64,000 bases of DNA from the NCBI RefSeq assembly GCF_020524005.1, contig NZ_JAIVKK010000004.1, positions 310,001 to 374,000 of the forward strand, written 5' to 3'. Below are positions 8,750-18,350 of this stretch, one piece after another. The position numbers were made by a program, and so were the translations under genes. The notes below the pieces were generated by a model, which ran no database searches, was not told the origin of the DNA, and worked only from the letters and a program-made list of their open reading frames with translations. The stretch is from Microbulbifer aggregans. Lineage in GTDB: Bacteria > Pseudomonadota > Gammaproteobacteria > Pseudomonadales > Cellvibrionaceae. Every line of letters starts with the position of its first letter. Within the stretch, counting starts at the first letter, position 1.

Positions 8750-9585
8750 TGCCCGGTTCCAACCGTGTATTGCACGCCGGCAAACCAGCTCAGGGTTTCC
8801 GGATCTTCGATAAACTTGGTGTGTCGGCCATCGAGATCGAAATAGTTGTAGCGGGCCGCCAGGCGCAGTTCCAGCCGTTTACTGAGCGGATAGGAAAACT
8901 GCAGGCGCGCATAGCGATCCGTCACGTCATCCACCGGATAAGACCTCAGGTAGCGTGTGTAAAATGCCTGCGCTTCCTGCTCGGTAAATTGGTAGTAGTA
9001 ATTCACCAGATCTGCGTCTTTCTTGACCGCGCCAATGCCAAACCCGATTAACCCGCCCATTAATGGGAATTGTTTATCGATACTGATGTGGGTCTCACTG
9101 CCGTAGTGCACTTCAGAGATATCGTGAAGCCAGGAAAAAGACACATCCACGACATCGGAGACGAGCGTAACGCTGGGTCCCGCAACTACGGAAACCTTCC
9201 TCTCCAGGTCTTTCACGCTGGGCGCGGCGGGGCCGGCGTGAACCAGGTAGGACGCAAGCGATCCTGTAGTTACTGCCGTTGTATCCCCCAGTTTGTAAAA
9301 AAGTCCGTCTTCGTTGGGGCGGGCGATCACGTCGATATAAAAGCGTTTGTCTTCCAGCAGACTGTAGCCGACTGTAAGGTCAGAAACGAAAAAGCGCTTG
9401 CCATAGTAGGAGAAGGAAGGGAGGAAATAAGTCTCACCATCCTGCTTTCCACTAATCGGATTTTCCAAAATGCCGTAGCCGCTACCGATACTGAGTTTCC
9501 ACTCGGGCACCTGCACTTCAGCCGCCTGTGAATTAAGGGAGCAGAGTAAAAACAGCAGGGCTAGCAGGGTAAATCTTTGCTTCAT
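8746..9585 (-). CDS. MipA/OmpV-family outer-membrane protein
   Basis: 279 residues: a signal peptide (about 1-21, ending SQAAE), then amphipathic strands of a beta barrel. Family signs include WKLSIGSGYG near the start, LPSFSYYGKRFF, and a YPLSKRLELRLAARYNYF end region. MipA/OmpV proteins are MltA-interacting or porin-like envelope proteins, often under two-component control. This is the first gene of the four-gene operon that encodes its likely regulator. The start ATG has the RstA-like box about 90 bases upstream. Confidence 0.85.
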   Translation of the reverse strand: MKQRFTLLALLFLLCSLNSQAAEVQVPEWKLSIGSGYGILENPISGKQDGETYFLPSFSYYGKRFFVSDLTVGYSLLEDKRFYIDVIARPNEDGLFYKLGDTTAVTTGSLASYLVHAGPAAPSVKDLERKVSVVAGPSVTLVSDVVDVSFSWLHDISEVHYGSETHISIDKQFPLMGGLIGFGIGAVKKDADLVNYYYQFTEQEAQAFYTRYLRSYPVDDVTDRYARLQFSYPLSKRLELRLAARYNYFDLDGRHTKFIEDPETLSWFAGVQYTVGTGQ

Positions 9586-9674
9586 GCAGCTGGGTCAAAT
9601 CCGGATTCTGGTTCAAATTTGAGCACCTTGTATCACAGCGTAACGGGCGACTCCAACAGACGGATACAAATCCA

Positions 9675-9688
9675 TACAAACTGTTACA
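9675..9688. promoter_or_regulatory. RstA-box-like operator upstream of the mipA operon
   Basis: TACAAACTGTTACA differs from the published RstA box TACATNTNGTTACA at only two of the twelve defined positions. It is about 90 bases before the mipA-like start and is preceded by a second partial copy (TACAAATCCATACA, from 9665). It fits autoregulation by the RstA-like gene product. Confidence 0.55.
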
Positions 9689-9862
9689 AAACGGTTTCTG
9701 CTAGAGGAAATTCTGGTGACTGTTGGGGTTTCCGAATTATTTTGCTTTAGAAGAAGTCTGAACCGCAGAGTCACGCGTCTCGTGACTTTTTTTCGCCTTT
9801 CCCCTTCCTCTTAGAACGCTGTCCGCTCTTGTGCTGACTTCCGGTCTTATGCTGACTCTGCT

Positions 9863-9876
9863 GACAAACTGTTACC
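9863..9876. promoter_or_regulatory. Second RstA-box-like site, towards the autotransporter
   Basis: GACAAACTGTTACC repeats the core ACAAACTGTTAC. It is 110 bases before the autotransporter start. Together with the site at 9675 it marks the 400-base divergent gap (9586-9985) as a shared control region. No small gene was seen in that gap. Confidence 0.4.
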
Positions 9877-9985
9877 TGAAAGCCTTGGGCCACTGGATGC
9901 CCGCCATGTTTTTATGCCCGCCTCGGACACTCTCATAAAAAATTTACTCGAGTACGAATAATCCAATCTCTGGGGAGAAGTACCT

Positions 9986-12900
9986 ATGGCCGTAACAATA
10001 AATGGCTTTCCCGGGACCCCGAGCCAGCTGACATCAGCGGTTCGTAAGGCTCTGTTCACTTCCGCTGCCGCGACCGCAATTGCCGTCGGTGCGCCGGGCT
10101 ACGCTGCCGCTGCAGAAATCAGCTGCGCGCCCGGTCAGCTCGGCACGCCGGTTGCCGGCGACTCCGTTGTCTGCGCAGGCAACTTCGATGAATCCATCAA
10201 CTTTGATGTGGTCGATGCGACTGTAGTGAATGCAGGGGTTGAGTCCATCGTGCCGGGCGACCTGAGTGTCGTGGTTGCCGAAGGCAGCACCGCAGCCGGT
10301 ATTTCCATTTCCTCCGTCACCGCAGCGATTGCAGATACCGCAGCGACCGGTTCCATCGTGATCGAGAATCACGGCGATATTTCCCGAGAGGGCGATGCCG
10401 GTATCGACATTCCGGACGGTGTCGAGCGTACCTATTACGACATGGGTATCCGTATCGGTAGCACGACCCCCGGTGATGGCGGTCACTTCTTTGACAGCTA
10501 CATGAAGCTGGACGAAAACGGCAAGGTGTTGCTGGACGAAGACGGCAAGCCCACTGGCGAGCGTATTTTGTTTACCGACGCCGATGGCAATCCGATCAAG
10601 GTTGGCGGCGACGAGATTGACAGCTACCTGGGTGTAGATCCCGAAAGCGAAAGCTATAACAAGTGGAACAAGAACGGCCCCGAGGACAAGATAACCTTCC
10701 TGGTTGCCGATGAAGGCACCTTTGCCGGCGGAACCAGTGCACTGGTAAGCGCAGAAACCGAAGCGGGCAGTATCCATATCACCAATACTGGTGATATCAG
10801 TGTCGGCAGCGGTCAGTCCATTACCTATTACTCCGCATTCAGTGAGGTGCACAGCAACAGTTACGATGAATTGGTGGCATCGAACAAGAATCCATTCGGT
10901 GTTCTCAATACAATCGATGTCGACGGCGACGGTATTGACGATATCAGCGTGTGGACCGGTGAAGACACCATCTGGGTGGCCCCGGACAACGTACACACTG
11001 CCACCGTTTTCGCGGGCGGCATCGGCGCCATCAGCACCACCGGCAATATCGCCATTGAAAATGCCGGCACCATCACCGCACAGGATGTCTCCAAGGGCAT
11101 CAACGTCTTTACCGAAAGTGGTGATATCGCCATCAGCAACACCGGTGATATCACCACTGGCGCAGCCTCGGTGGGTATTTCTGCCGGCAGTGCCGTGTTG
11201 ACCGAATTGGCCACCGAGTACGACTACACATCTGCGTCTGCCTATGCCGTTGAATACAACGCTGGGTCCGTCAGCACGCAAGAGATTGCCGGCAATACCA
11301 CGATTAAATTTACCGGCCCGAGCTACAGCCACTTTGTGCGTGAGTACAACGTTAATGCGCATGTGGTCGATACCACGGACAGCATTATTGCGATTGCCAA
11401 TGCGGGCACTATTTCCGTGGGTGAAGCTGGCGTGGGCATCCAGGCGAAAAATCCGTCTGGTGCAGGCGTTTCCATTGTTAACTCCGGAGACATTACTGTA
11501 GCCGAGGGTATTGGCGGTGCCGGTATTTACGCCTCTACCAGCGCGGGATTGGCGACCAGCAAAGAGAACGTGCAGGATTGTGGCCGTCTCGGTTGTTATG
11601 CGGATGGTAGCTATACCATTGCAGAGGGTGAGGCCGATCCAAACAAAGTTACGTACGGACTGACCAATCGCGATGAGGTAAACGGAATCGTCGATAGGGG
11701 CGAGGGCACTATCGCTTTCAACAGCTCGGAGCAGATGGGGATCAATCCGGAAACGGGTGAGGTGGATAACCCCCTTAAGACCGGGGTCTATTACACCCAC
11801 ATGGCGCCAGTACTCGGCAGTGGAACGGTAGAGTTATACCCGGGTTTCAGCTTGCCGATTAATAACCTGTTTACGGGTGAATACACCGAGCAGGCGACTG
11901 AGCACAAAACCTATGTGGTCGACTGGGTAGCGAACGGCTACTTCGATGACCGCGGCGATATCGAGATCGCCAACAGCGGTAACATCGACCTGACCGGCAC
12001 CTACCGCGCTGCCGGTATCAGTGCCGTTGGCCACGGTGCCAAGACCATCCTTAACACCGGTGATATCCAGGCTGGAGCGTTGGGTGTGGGAATTGCTTCC
12101 CGTGGTGTTGGTGAGACCGTCATCGACAACCAGGGCAGTATCTACTTGAACGGCGCTGGAAGCGCGGCGATTCAGGTGGAAGCCTCGCCGTTTGATATGG
12201 ACAGCGTTGAACAGTCCGGCGTCGGCTTTGACGAAGCCACCGCCGAGGCGTTTGGCGGCTTTGAAAATGGCGACGTGATTATTGTGAACTCCGGTTCCAT
12301 CTCCGGCGCTGACACTAGCCACCTGGCCAGCTACAACGAAAACGGTGCACTGGAAGCCTTTGCCACCGACAGTTTTGGTATCAGCGTGTCTGCCCTGGGC
12401 TCAAACCGCGTTGGCAGCGCCAACAAGTGGACTCAGTACGGCCAGGCGACCGTGGACAAGGTCAATGCCAGCAATTACGCCCGTGCCCAGGCGGATATGG
12501 AGTCCTACCTTGCTGGTGAAATCACCATCGATGAGGTGTACGAGTACAGCAAGATCGAGATCGATGACAGTATCGAACTCACCACCACCAGTATCCTGAA
12601 TACCGGTGATATCAACCTGTCGGACGTGGCCCGAGGCATCAATGTCGGGGCGAAATACGGCACGGTTGTGGTTGAAAACCAGGGCACTATTTCCGTCGGT
12701 AATGGCATGCACGGCAGAGTGCCGGGAAGTTATGGCCCAGTTACCCGCAAGTCCAGTGGCATCAATGTCAGCAACTTCGGTCTTGAAGGCCTGGCGAATC
12801 ACTACGTGGTCAACCGCGGCGATGTATTCGCTGGCGATGTCGCCAGCGGTGTCCGCTCCGAAAGCTGGCACGGTTCCAGCTCTGTGTATAACGAGGGCAA

Positions 12901-15403
12901 TATCACGGTTGGCAGTGGCAACCTGCTGGAGGCCACTGAAGGCAGGTACGCACACGGTGCGGTCTCCAATGGTATTGCCTCTGTCGTCAGCGGTGGTAAC
13001 GATTCCTACGCACTGGCGCACAACAGCGGCAATGTGACCACTGGTGATCGCGCCTTTGGCATGGTGTCATCCAACGTATTCACCACCGGCAGCTTCCTGA
13101 GTGAGGAATTCGCGCACAACTACACTGCGGCGGCTATCAACACCGGTGTGATCAGCACCGGCGATTACTCCACCGGTATGGGCGTGAACGGTTATATGTC
13201 GCTGGGTTACAACAGCGGCAGCATCAGCATCGGTAGCGGCCCGATGCAAAATACCTCGTATGTCGAGATCTCTGCAGGTATGCGCACCCTTACCGACAAC
13301 GGCCTGACCGCGACGTTGTTGAATACCGGCGACATTACCGGCGGCAATGAAGTGGCGGGCATGTTCGGCGAAGCATTCTTCGCGCGCAGTGTGCAGACCG
13401 ACACCGGCAGCGTGATCGTGGGTGACGACTCCGCGGGCCTGGTGGCACGTGGGCAAACCCAGGGGATCGTGCAGAACTACGGCATGGTTGTAACCGGTGA
13501 TCGTTCTACCGGTATCCAGGCCATGGGTACCAACTTCAACTACGGCGCCAACTACGCCACCGCGAGCAACGCCGGTTCGGTACAAGTGGGCGATGAGTCT
13601 GTAGGTATCCAGGCGTTCGGCACCCTGGCGCAGGTAATCAACACCGGCACTGTTTCCGTGGGCGACGACTCCGTGGGTGTACTGCTGTCTTCTGCGATCG
13701 TGAACGCGATCGATGCGGAAACTGGTGAAGAATTCCAGCGTGCGGGTACTGTTCTCAACCAGGGATCAATTGTTGCCAGCGGCGCAGGCAGCTACGCGAT
13801 CCAGTCCACCGAAGATTACACGGCCAATATCGTCAACCGCGGCCTGATTGAAGGCTCCGTGGTGATGGGCGGCGGCGACGACTTCTTCTACAACGGCGTG
13901 CGCACCGATGCCGACGGCTATCTGGTGGGCGCGGGTGTTATCCGCCTGAATGATGACTCCATCGACATGGGTGCCGGTGCGAACACCTTCCGCAACGTCT
14001 TCGGGGATATCGTGTTCTCCGGCGATAGCAGCATCGATCTGGGTGCTGAAGGCGAGATGCAGAACTACTCGCAGGGCGGCAACTACGTCACCATCTCCAG
14101 CGTGGACGGCAACGCCGGTGACACCCTGACCATCAATGGTGATGTGCGCTTCAATACGGTCGAAGGCAGAAATGGCCTGTTCCTGCTGGACGTGAGCTCC
14201 ATGGCTAGCGACAGCATCGTGGTTAACGGCAGCCTCACCGCTGACGAGACCATCGACTCCGAAGGCAACACCCAGCAATCCAACCTGCGCATTGCGATGA
14301 ATGCTGTAGATCAGGGCAAGGGGGCACTTACCACTGGCCCGGTTCTGAGCGTAAACGGTGATACGGATGTTGCGTCCGTTGACCTGGCCTCAGTGGGCGG
14401 CGTCTTCGCCGACACCATCCTGAGCGCGGAACTGCGCGAAGACGACAACGGCAACTGGGTAATCGACTACACCTCCGGTCTGTCTGACCTGGGTGCAGCG
14501 GCGAGCTCTGTTTCCCACCTGGCGGAAAGCTTCTGGCTGCGTTCTTCGTCTGCATTCTTCGACGGCGAGCGCGCCGCGAACGGCAGCGAAACCGGTCGTA
14601 CTGAAGGCCTGCACGCCTGGTCCAGCATTTTCAGCAGCAACAGCGATATGGAAAGCCAGGGCGATGTGGCTGGCCAGGACCTGAGCTTCACCCAGTCCCT
14701 GGGTGGTCAGGTTGCCGGTGCCACCTACTCCACCAAGCTGGGTGAACACTGGTTGTCCGTGAGCCCGATGGTTGGCCTGGGTACCGCCGACGGCAGCCAG
14801 CTGGCGCAGTCTTCCAACGCCAAGCTGGACACCAAGACCTACGCGATCACCGGTAGCTGGAGCATGAGCGATTTCTACGCGAACGCCATGTACCAGGTAG
14901 TGGATTTTGATGCGAATGTGCGCGCCCACGATTCCATGGCCTCCACCTCAGGTCAGGCACACGGTTTCAGCCTGGAAGCGGGTTGGACCTACCTGTCCGA
15001 GTCTGGCATCGCGCTGACCCCGTTTGCACAGTGGGATGACGTCAAGATGGAAATCGATGCGTTCACCTCTTCTGACGGTGCCTTCGATTACGCCTACGAT
15101 CTCGGCAACAGCAAGCGCGCGCGCCTCGGCCTGAACCTGCGCAAGTCCTTCTCCGTGAGCGAGGGCTTCGCGATGCCGTACGCCACCTTCAGCGTGGTTG
15201 ACCACATCACCAACGATATCCACGACCTGCACTCCAACGGTGTGGCATTCAACAGTGATGTGTCCGGCAATGGCTTCAAGCTCGACTTCGGTGTCGACGG
15301 CAAATACAAGCTGTGGACCTTCAAGAGCGGCCTCGGCGTACACGGCGGCGATACAGACAACAATGGCATTAGCGGCCATGTAGGTGTCTCTCGCAGCCTG
15401 TAA
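9986..15403 (+). CDS. Giant autotransporter (type Va) adhesin-like protein
   Basis: 1805 residues. An atypically long signal region (about 1-43, ending GYAAAA) is followed by a passenger of about 1480 residues built from degenerate beta-helix repeats of the form I-x-N-x-G-x-I-x-x-G-x-x-x-x-G-I (NTGDI, NSGSI, NAGTI and VGDDSVGV variants). A Ca-loop-like DVDGDGIDD lies near residue 310. The autotransporter beta-barrel starts near residue 1540 (GLHAWSSIFSS) and runs to the end, closing with GVHGGDTDNN and SRSL. The gene has a GGGGAG ribosome site. It should be exposed on the cell surface. No protease triad was recognised in the passenger, so adhesion or display is the likelier role. Confidence 0.92.
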   Translation: MAVTINGFPGTPSQLTSAVRKALFTSAAATAIAVGAPGYAAAAEISCAPGQLGTPVAGDSVVCAGNFDESINFDVVDATVVNAGVESIVPGDLSVVVAEGSTAAGISISSVTAAIADTAATGSIVIENHGDISREGDAGIDIPDGVERTYYDMGIRIGSTTPGDGGHFFDSYMKLDENGKVLLDEDGKPTGERILFTDADGNPIKVGGDEIDSYLGVDPESESYNKWNKNGPEDKITFLVADEGTFAGGTSALVSAETEAGSIHITNTGDISVGSGQSITYYSAFSEVHSNSYDELVASNKNPFGVLNTIDVDGDGIDDISVWTGEDTIWVAPDNVHTATVFAGGIGAISTTGNIAIENAGTITAQDVSKGINVFTESGDIAISNTGDITTGAASVGISAGSAVLTELATEYDYTSASAYAVEYNAGSVSTQEIAGNTTIKFTGPSYSHFVREYNVNAHVVDTTDSIIAIANAGTISVGEAGVGIQAKNPSGAGVSIVNSGDITVAEGIGGAGIYASTSAGLATSKENVQDCGRLGCYADGSYTIAEGEADPNKVTYGLTNRDEVNGIVDRGEGTIAFNSSEQMGINPETGEVDNPLKTGVYYTHMAPVLGSGTVELYPGFSLPINNLFTGEYTEQATEHKTYVVDWVANGYFDDRGDIEIANSGNIDLTGTYRAAGISAVGHGAKTILNTGDIQAGALGVGIASRGVGETVIDNQGSIYLNGAGSAAIQVEASPFDMDSVEQSGVGFDEATAEAFGGFENGDVIIVNSGSISGADTSHLASYNENGALEAFATDSFGISVSALGSNRVGSANKWTQYGQATVDKVNASNYARAQADMESYLAGEITIDEVYEYSKIEIDDSIELTTTSILNTGDINLSDVARGINVGAKYGTVVVENQGTISVGNGMHGRVPGSYGPVTRKSSGINVSNFGLEGLANHYVVNRGDVFAGDVASGVRSESWHGSSSVYNEGNITVGSGNLLEATEGRYAHGAVSNGIASVVSGGNDSYALAHNSGNVTTGDRAFGMVSSNVFTTGSFLSEEFAHNYTAAAINTGVISTGDYSTGMGVNGYMSLGYNSGSISIGSGPMQNTSYVEISAGMRTLTDNGLTATLLNTGDITGGNEVAGMFGEAFFARSVQTDTGSVIVGDDSAGLVARGQTQGIVQNYGMVVTGDRSTGIQAMGTNFNYGANYATASNAGSVQVGDESVGIQAFGTLAQVINTGTVSVGDDSVGVLLSSAIVNAIDAETGEEFQRAGTVLNQGSIVASGAGSYAIQSTEDYTANIVNRGLIEGSVVMGGGDDFFYNGVRTDADGYLVGAGVIRLNDDSIDMGAGANTFRNVFGDIVFSGDSSIDLGAEGEMQNYSQGGNYVTISSVDGNAGDTLTINGDVRFNTVEGRNGLFLLDVSSMASDSIVVNGSLTADETIDSEGNTQQSNLRIAMNAVDQGKGALTTGPVLSVNGDTDVASVDLASVGGVFADTILSAELREDDNGNWVIDYTSGLSDLGAAASSVSHLAESFWLRSSSAFFDGERAANGSETGRTEGLHAWSSIFSSNSDMESQGDVAGQDLSFTQSLGGQVAGATYSTKLGEHWLSVSPMVGLGTADGSQLAQSSNAKLDTKTYAITGSWSMSDFYANAMYQVVDFDANVRAHDSMASTSGQAHGFSLEAGWTYLSESGIALTPFAQWDDVKMEIDAFTSSDGAFDYAYDLGNSKRARLGLNLRKSFSVSEGFAMPYATFSVVDHITNDIHDLHSNGVAFNSDVSGNGFKLDFGVDGKYKLWTFKSGLGVHGGDTDNNGISGHVGVSRSL

Positions 15404-15500
15404 TTCGCAGCCTGTTACTCATGATCCACGGGGGCGCAGCGCGCCCCCGGCTCAAGAAATTTAAAAATTTCAGATGGGCGTTTGCCCACGGGAATTGACT

Positions 15501-18284
15501 ATGTTTGTAAAAACAATGTTTGAAAAAAATAAACTCTCGCTCTGTGTTGCGATGGTTCTGGGTGCGGCAGTTTCCATGCCTCTGTCTGCACAGGAAAACG
15601 CTGAGCAGAAAGCGGAATCCAGCAAAGAAGAGCAGCAGACCAAGACCACTAAAAAAGCGGTCAATGGCCTGGTAACCCGCGAGAGCGAAGCCATTGAAAA
15701 TGTCGTGGTGACCGGCTCTCTGATTCCGCGCAATACCTTCGACGGCCCGGATCCCATGACCGTGATCGGCGAAGAAGACATGAAGGCCCGCGGCCTCAAC
15801 ACTGTTGCCGATGTGATCGACTCGCTGGCCGCCAATACCGGTTACCGCGAAGGCGAAGCTGGCAACCTGCTGTCCGGTTTCACTGTGGGTGCCTCCGAGG
15901 CCAACCTGCGTGGTATGGGTTCCGGCCGTACTCTGGTGCTGGTCAATGGTCGTCGCATCGCTGACTACCCGATGCCGTTCGGTGGTGAGCAGAACGGCGC
16001 TGACCTGGGCACTATCCCTGGCACCGCCATGTCCCGTGTTGAAGTACTTAATGGCAGTGCATCTGCGATTTACGGTTCCGATGCGGTCGGTGGCGTGATC
16101 AACGTGATCACCAAACGCGACATGGAACAGACCATCGTCACTGGCGATGTGGGCATGTACGAAGAAGGTTACGGCCTGACCAAAAATACTTCGTTCATCA
16201 CCGGCAAGGTGTTTGACAAGGGTTCCGTGACTTTCAGCCTGGAGCAGCGCACTTCCGATGCGGTCTACGCCGACGAAGTCGACTTCCTCAAGGATCGCGC
16301 TTACCTGACCACCGGTGTTGGTGTCACCCTGACCGACCTTAATGCGGGTACCCAGGGCCCGGTTTCCCCGATGGGCTACGACTGTGAAGCCTCCGGTATG
16401 GTCACCACTGAGACCTACGGTGAAGACGGACAAACCGTGTGTAACTTCGATGCATCCGGTGGCATCGCGATGATGCCAGACATGGAGCGCACCTCGACTT
16501 TTATCGACGGTCGCTACCAGTTCTCCGACACCGTCAGCGGTTTTATGACCTTCCTAGGCACCAAGCAGGATGTGTCCAGCTCGGCGCCGGCCGCGAACTG
16601 GTCCGGTACTATCATCAGCGCCGATGGCTCCCGCGCGGTGAATGTTGCGCGTTCTTTCGTGCATGACCTGGGTTACACCACCTCCGGTTACGACCAGGAA
16701 ATGTGGACCCTGATGATGGGTCTGGAAGGTGAAGTCGTACTCGGCGACACCACCTGGAACTGGGACGTTGGCTACTCCAAGGCCCGTTACAACATGGTGC
16801 AGAAGTACGGCGCCATCCGCGAAGACAAGCTGCGTGACTGGATCCTGGACGGCGCCCAGTACAGCGAGGAACTGTCTTCCAACGTTTACGTGGTCAACAA
16901 CAGCTTCTTTGACAACCAGTTGGTGGATAACGTATTCCGCGATGCCTCCGGCGATATCGACGAGCTGATGGGCGTAGCGACTACCTACGCGAGCTCCAGC
17001 GCCGACAGCATCAGCCTGAAAGCCGTTGGCGAACTGAGCGACTTCGGTTTCCTGTACAACCCGGTGACCGTAGCACTTGTGGGCGATTGGGCCACCCAGT
17101 CCAGTCGCATCAACCCGGATGAGCGCTCCCTGAACCTCGACGGCAATGGCTGGCTGAACCTGGGTGCGATCGAAGCCGGCGGCAGCCGCGATCGCATGGC
17201 GATTGGCGCCGAGTTCCTGATCCCGGTTGTGGAAGACCTGGAACTGACCTTCGCTACCCGTATGGATCGCTACGACGATTCCACCGCGATCGGCGGCCGC
17301 AATACTTCCTCGCTGAAGTTTCTGTACAGCCCGATGGACATGCTGAAATTCCGCGGCAGCGTGGCGCAAACGTTCCGCGCCCCGGATATGTTCAACATCT
17401 ACGGTGAGTCCACTGGTTTCACCGTGGTGGCGGACCTGCTGGGTAATAACTGTTACGCCGACGAGAACACTGACGACTGTGCGGTTTACAACGTGGTTTC
17501 CACCCGCCGCGGCCGTCAGGACCTGGAAGAAGAAAAAGGCAAGGACGTAGGTTTCGGTGTGGTATTCACTCCGACCAACGACATCAGCCTGGCCGTTGAC
17601 TGGTACAACGTACGTCTGGAAGACCTGGTGGTTACCGAGAGCGCTTCCGGCCTGATGCGCCAGGAATGGCAGTGTGCCACCGGCGTATTCGCCAGCGGCA
17701 GCGCTTTCTGTCAGAACGTGAATGATCGCGTGATTCGCGATGCTTCCGGTCGTGTTGAGCGTGTCATCATCGAGCCGCAGAACCACGAATACACCGACAT
17801 GGAAGGTGTGGACGTAACCCTGGCCAGCAAATGGGATTCTGCCCGCTTCGGTAACTTTAGCGCCCAGTTCAAATACGTGAACATCCTGTCCTACGAGTGG
17901 TTGCAGTTCGCGGGCGATGAACCGGTTGAAATGCGCAATGGCCTGCGCGGCCAGTCTACTCCGGCCAACAACAGTAACCTGACCCTGAGCTGGAGCAACC
18001 CGCTGACCGGTTTCCGCTCCGTGGGTGCATCGCTGTTTATCCAGCGCCAGGGCAGTGTGAAGAACTACGTTGGTACCGAGCGCATGGATCCGTACTACAC
18101 CGCCAACCTGTCTGCCAACTACAGCGCGAGTGCACGTCTGAACCTGGGCCTGACGGTCAGAAACCTGACCGACGAAATGCCCAACAACGACACCAGCAAC
18201 CGCTGGCCCTACTACTGGAGCTACCTGCAGCAGCCATACGGCCGTAGCGTAAACCTGTCGTTCAGCTACTTCCTGAGTAACTGA
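15501..18284 (+). CDS. TonB-dependent outer-membrane receptor
   Basis: 927 residues from the ATG at 15501, which has GGAA nine bases before it; an in-frame ATG at 15474 is less likely. A signal peptide ends near LSAQ. A TonB-box-like IENVVVTGS comes next, and then the plug (ADVIDSLAANTG, LRGMGSGRTLVLVNGRR, RVEVLNGSASAIYGSDAVGGVINVITK). A 22-strand barrel follows to the terminal Phe-Leu-Ser-Asn. Several cysteine pairs (for example NNCYADENTDDC) suggest disulfide-braced outer loops. The substrate is unknown; the adjacent peptidase suggests peptides. It starts about 100 bases after the autotransporter gene. Confidence 0.93.
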   Translation: MFVKTMFEKNKLSLCVAMVLGAAVSMPLSAQENAEQKAESSKEEQQTKTTKKAVNGLVTRESEAIENVVVTGSLIPRNTFDGPDPMTVIGEEDMKARGLNTVADVIDSLAANTGYREGEAGNLLSGFTVGASEANLRGMGSGRTLVLVNGRRIADYPMPFGGEQNGADLGTIPGTAMSRVEVLNGSASAIYGSDAVGGVINVITKRDMEQTIVTGDVGMYEEGYGLTKNTSFITGKVFDKGSVTFSLEQRTSDAVYADEVDFLKDRAYLTTGVGVTLTDLNAGTQGPVSPMGYDCEASGMVTTETYGEDGQTVCNFDASGGIAMMPDMERTSTFIDGRYQFSDTVSGFMTFLGTKQDVSSSAPAANWSGTIISADGSRAVNVARSFVHDLGYTTSGYDQEMWTLMMGLEGEVVLGDTTWNWDVGYSKARYNMVQKYGAIREDKLRDWILDGAQYSEELSSNVYVVNNSFFDNQLVDNVFRDASGDIDELMGVATTYASSSADSISLKAVGELSDFGFLYNPVTVALVGDWATQSSRINPDERSLNLDGNGWLNLGAIEAGGSRDRMAIGAEFLIPVVEDLELTFATRMDRYDDSTAIGGRNTSSLKFLYSPMDMLKFRGSVAQTFRAPDMFNIYGESTGFTVVADLLGNNCYADENTDDCAVYNVVSTRRGRQDLEEEKGKDVGFGVVFTPTNDISLAVDWYNVRLEDLVVTESASGLMRQEWQCATGVFASGSAFCQNVNDRVIRDASGRVERVIIEPQNHEYTDMEGVDVTLASKWDSARFGNFSAQFKYVNILSYEWLQFAGDEPVEMRNGLRGQSTPANNSNLTLSWSNPLTGFRSVGASLFIQRQGSVKNYVGTERMDPYYTANLSANYSASARLNLGLTVRNLTDEMPNNDTSNRWPYYWSYLQQPYGRSVNLSFSYFLSN

Positions 18285-18301
18285 TTTCCTGTTGATGTGT
18301 C

Positions 18302-18336
18302 GGCCGGCACCTGATGTTTTTTATCGGGCGCCGGCC
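18302..18336 (+). other. Hairpin between receptor and peptidase genes
   Basis: GGCCGGC pairs with GCCGGCC, and inside it CCTGAT pairs with ATCGGG around a loop of T residues. The stem ends two bases before the AGGAG ribosome site of the peptidase gene. It could lower read-through or act as an mRNA processing or stability element that sets different levels for the two genes. Confidence 0.5.
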
Positions 18337-18350
18337 ACAGGAGTTAAATA

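Noticed and set aside
10034-11800. Long minus-strand frame under the autotransporter
   Set aside because: The plus-strand frame has a signal peptide, beta-helix repeats and a barrel; the antisense one reads as a low-complexity mirror of the repeats.
10300-13900. Repeats that might be taken for a CRISPR or tandem DNA array
   Set aside because: They are degenerate and keep the reading frame; they code for the NTGDI-type beta-helix turns.
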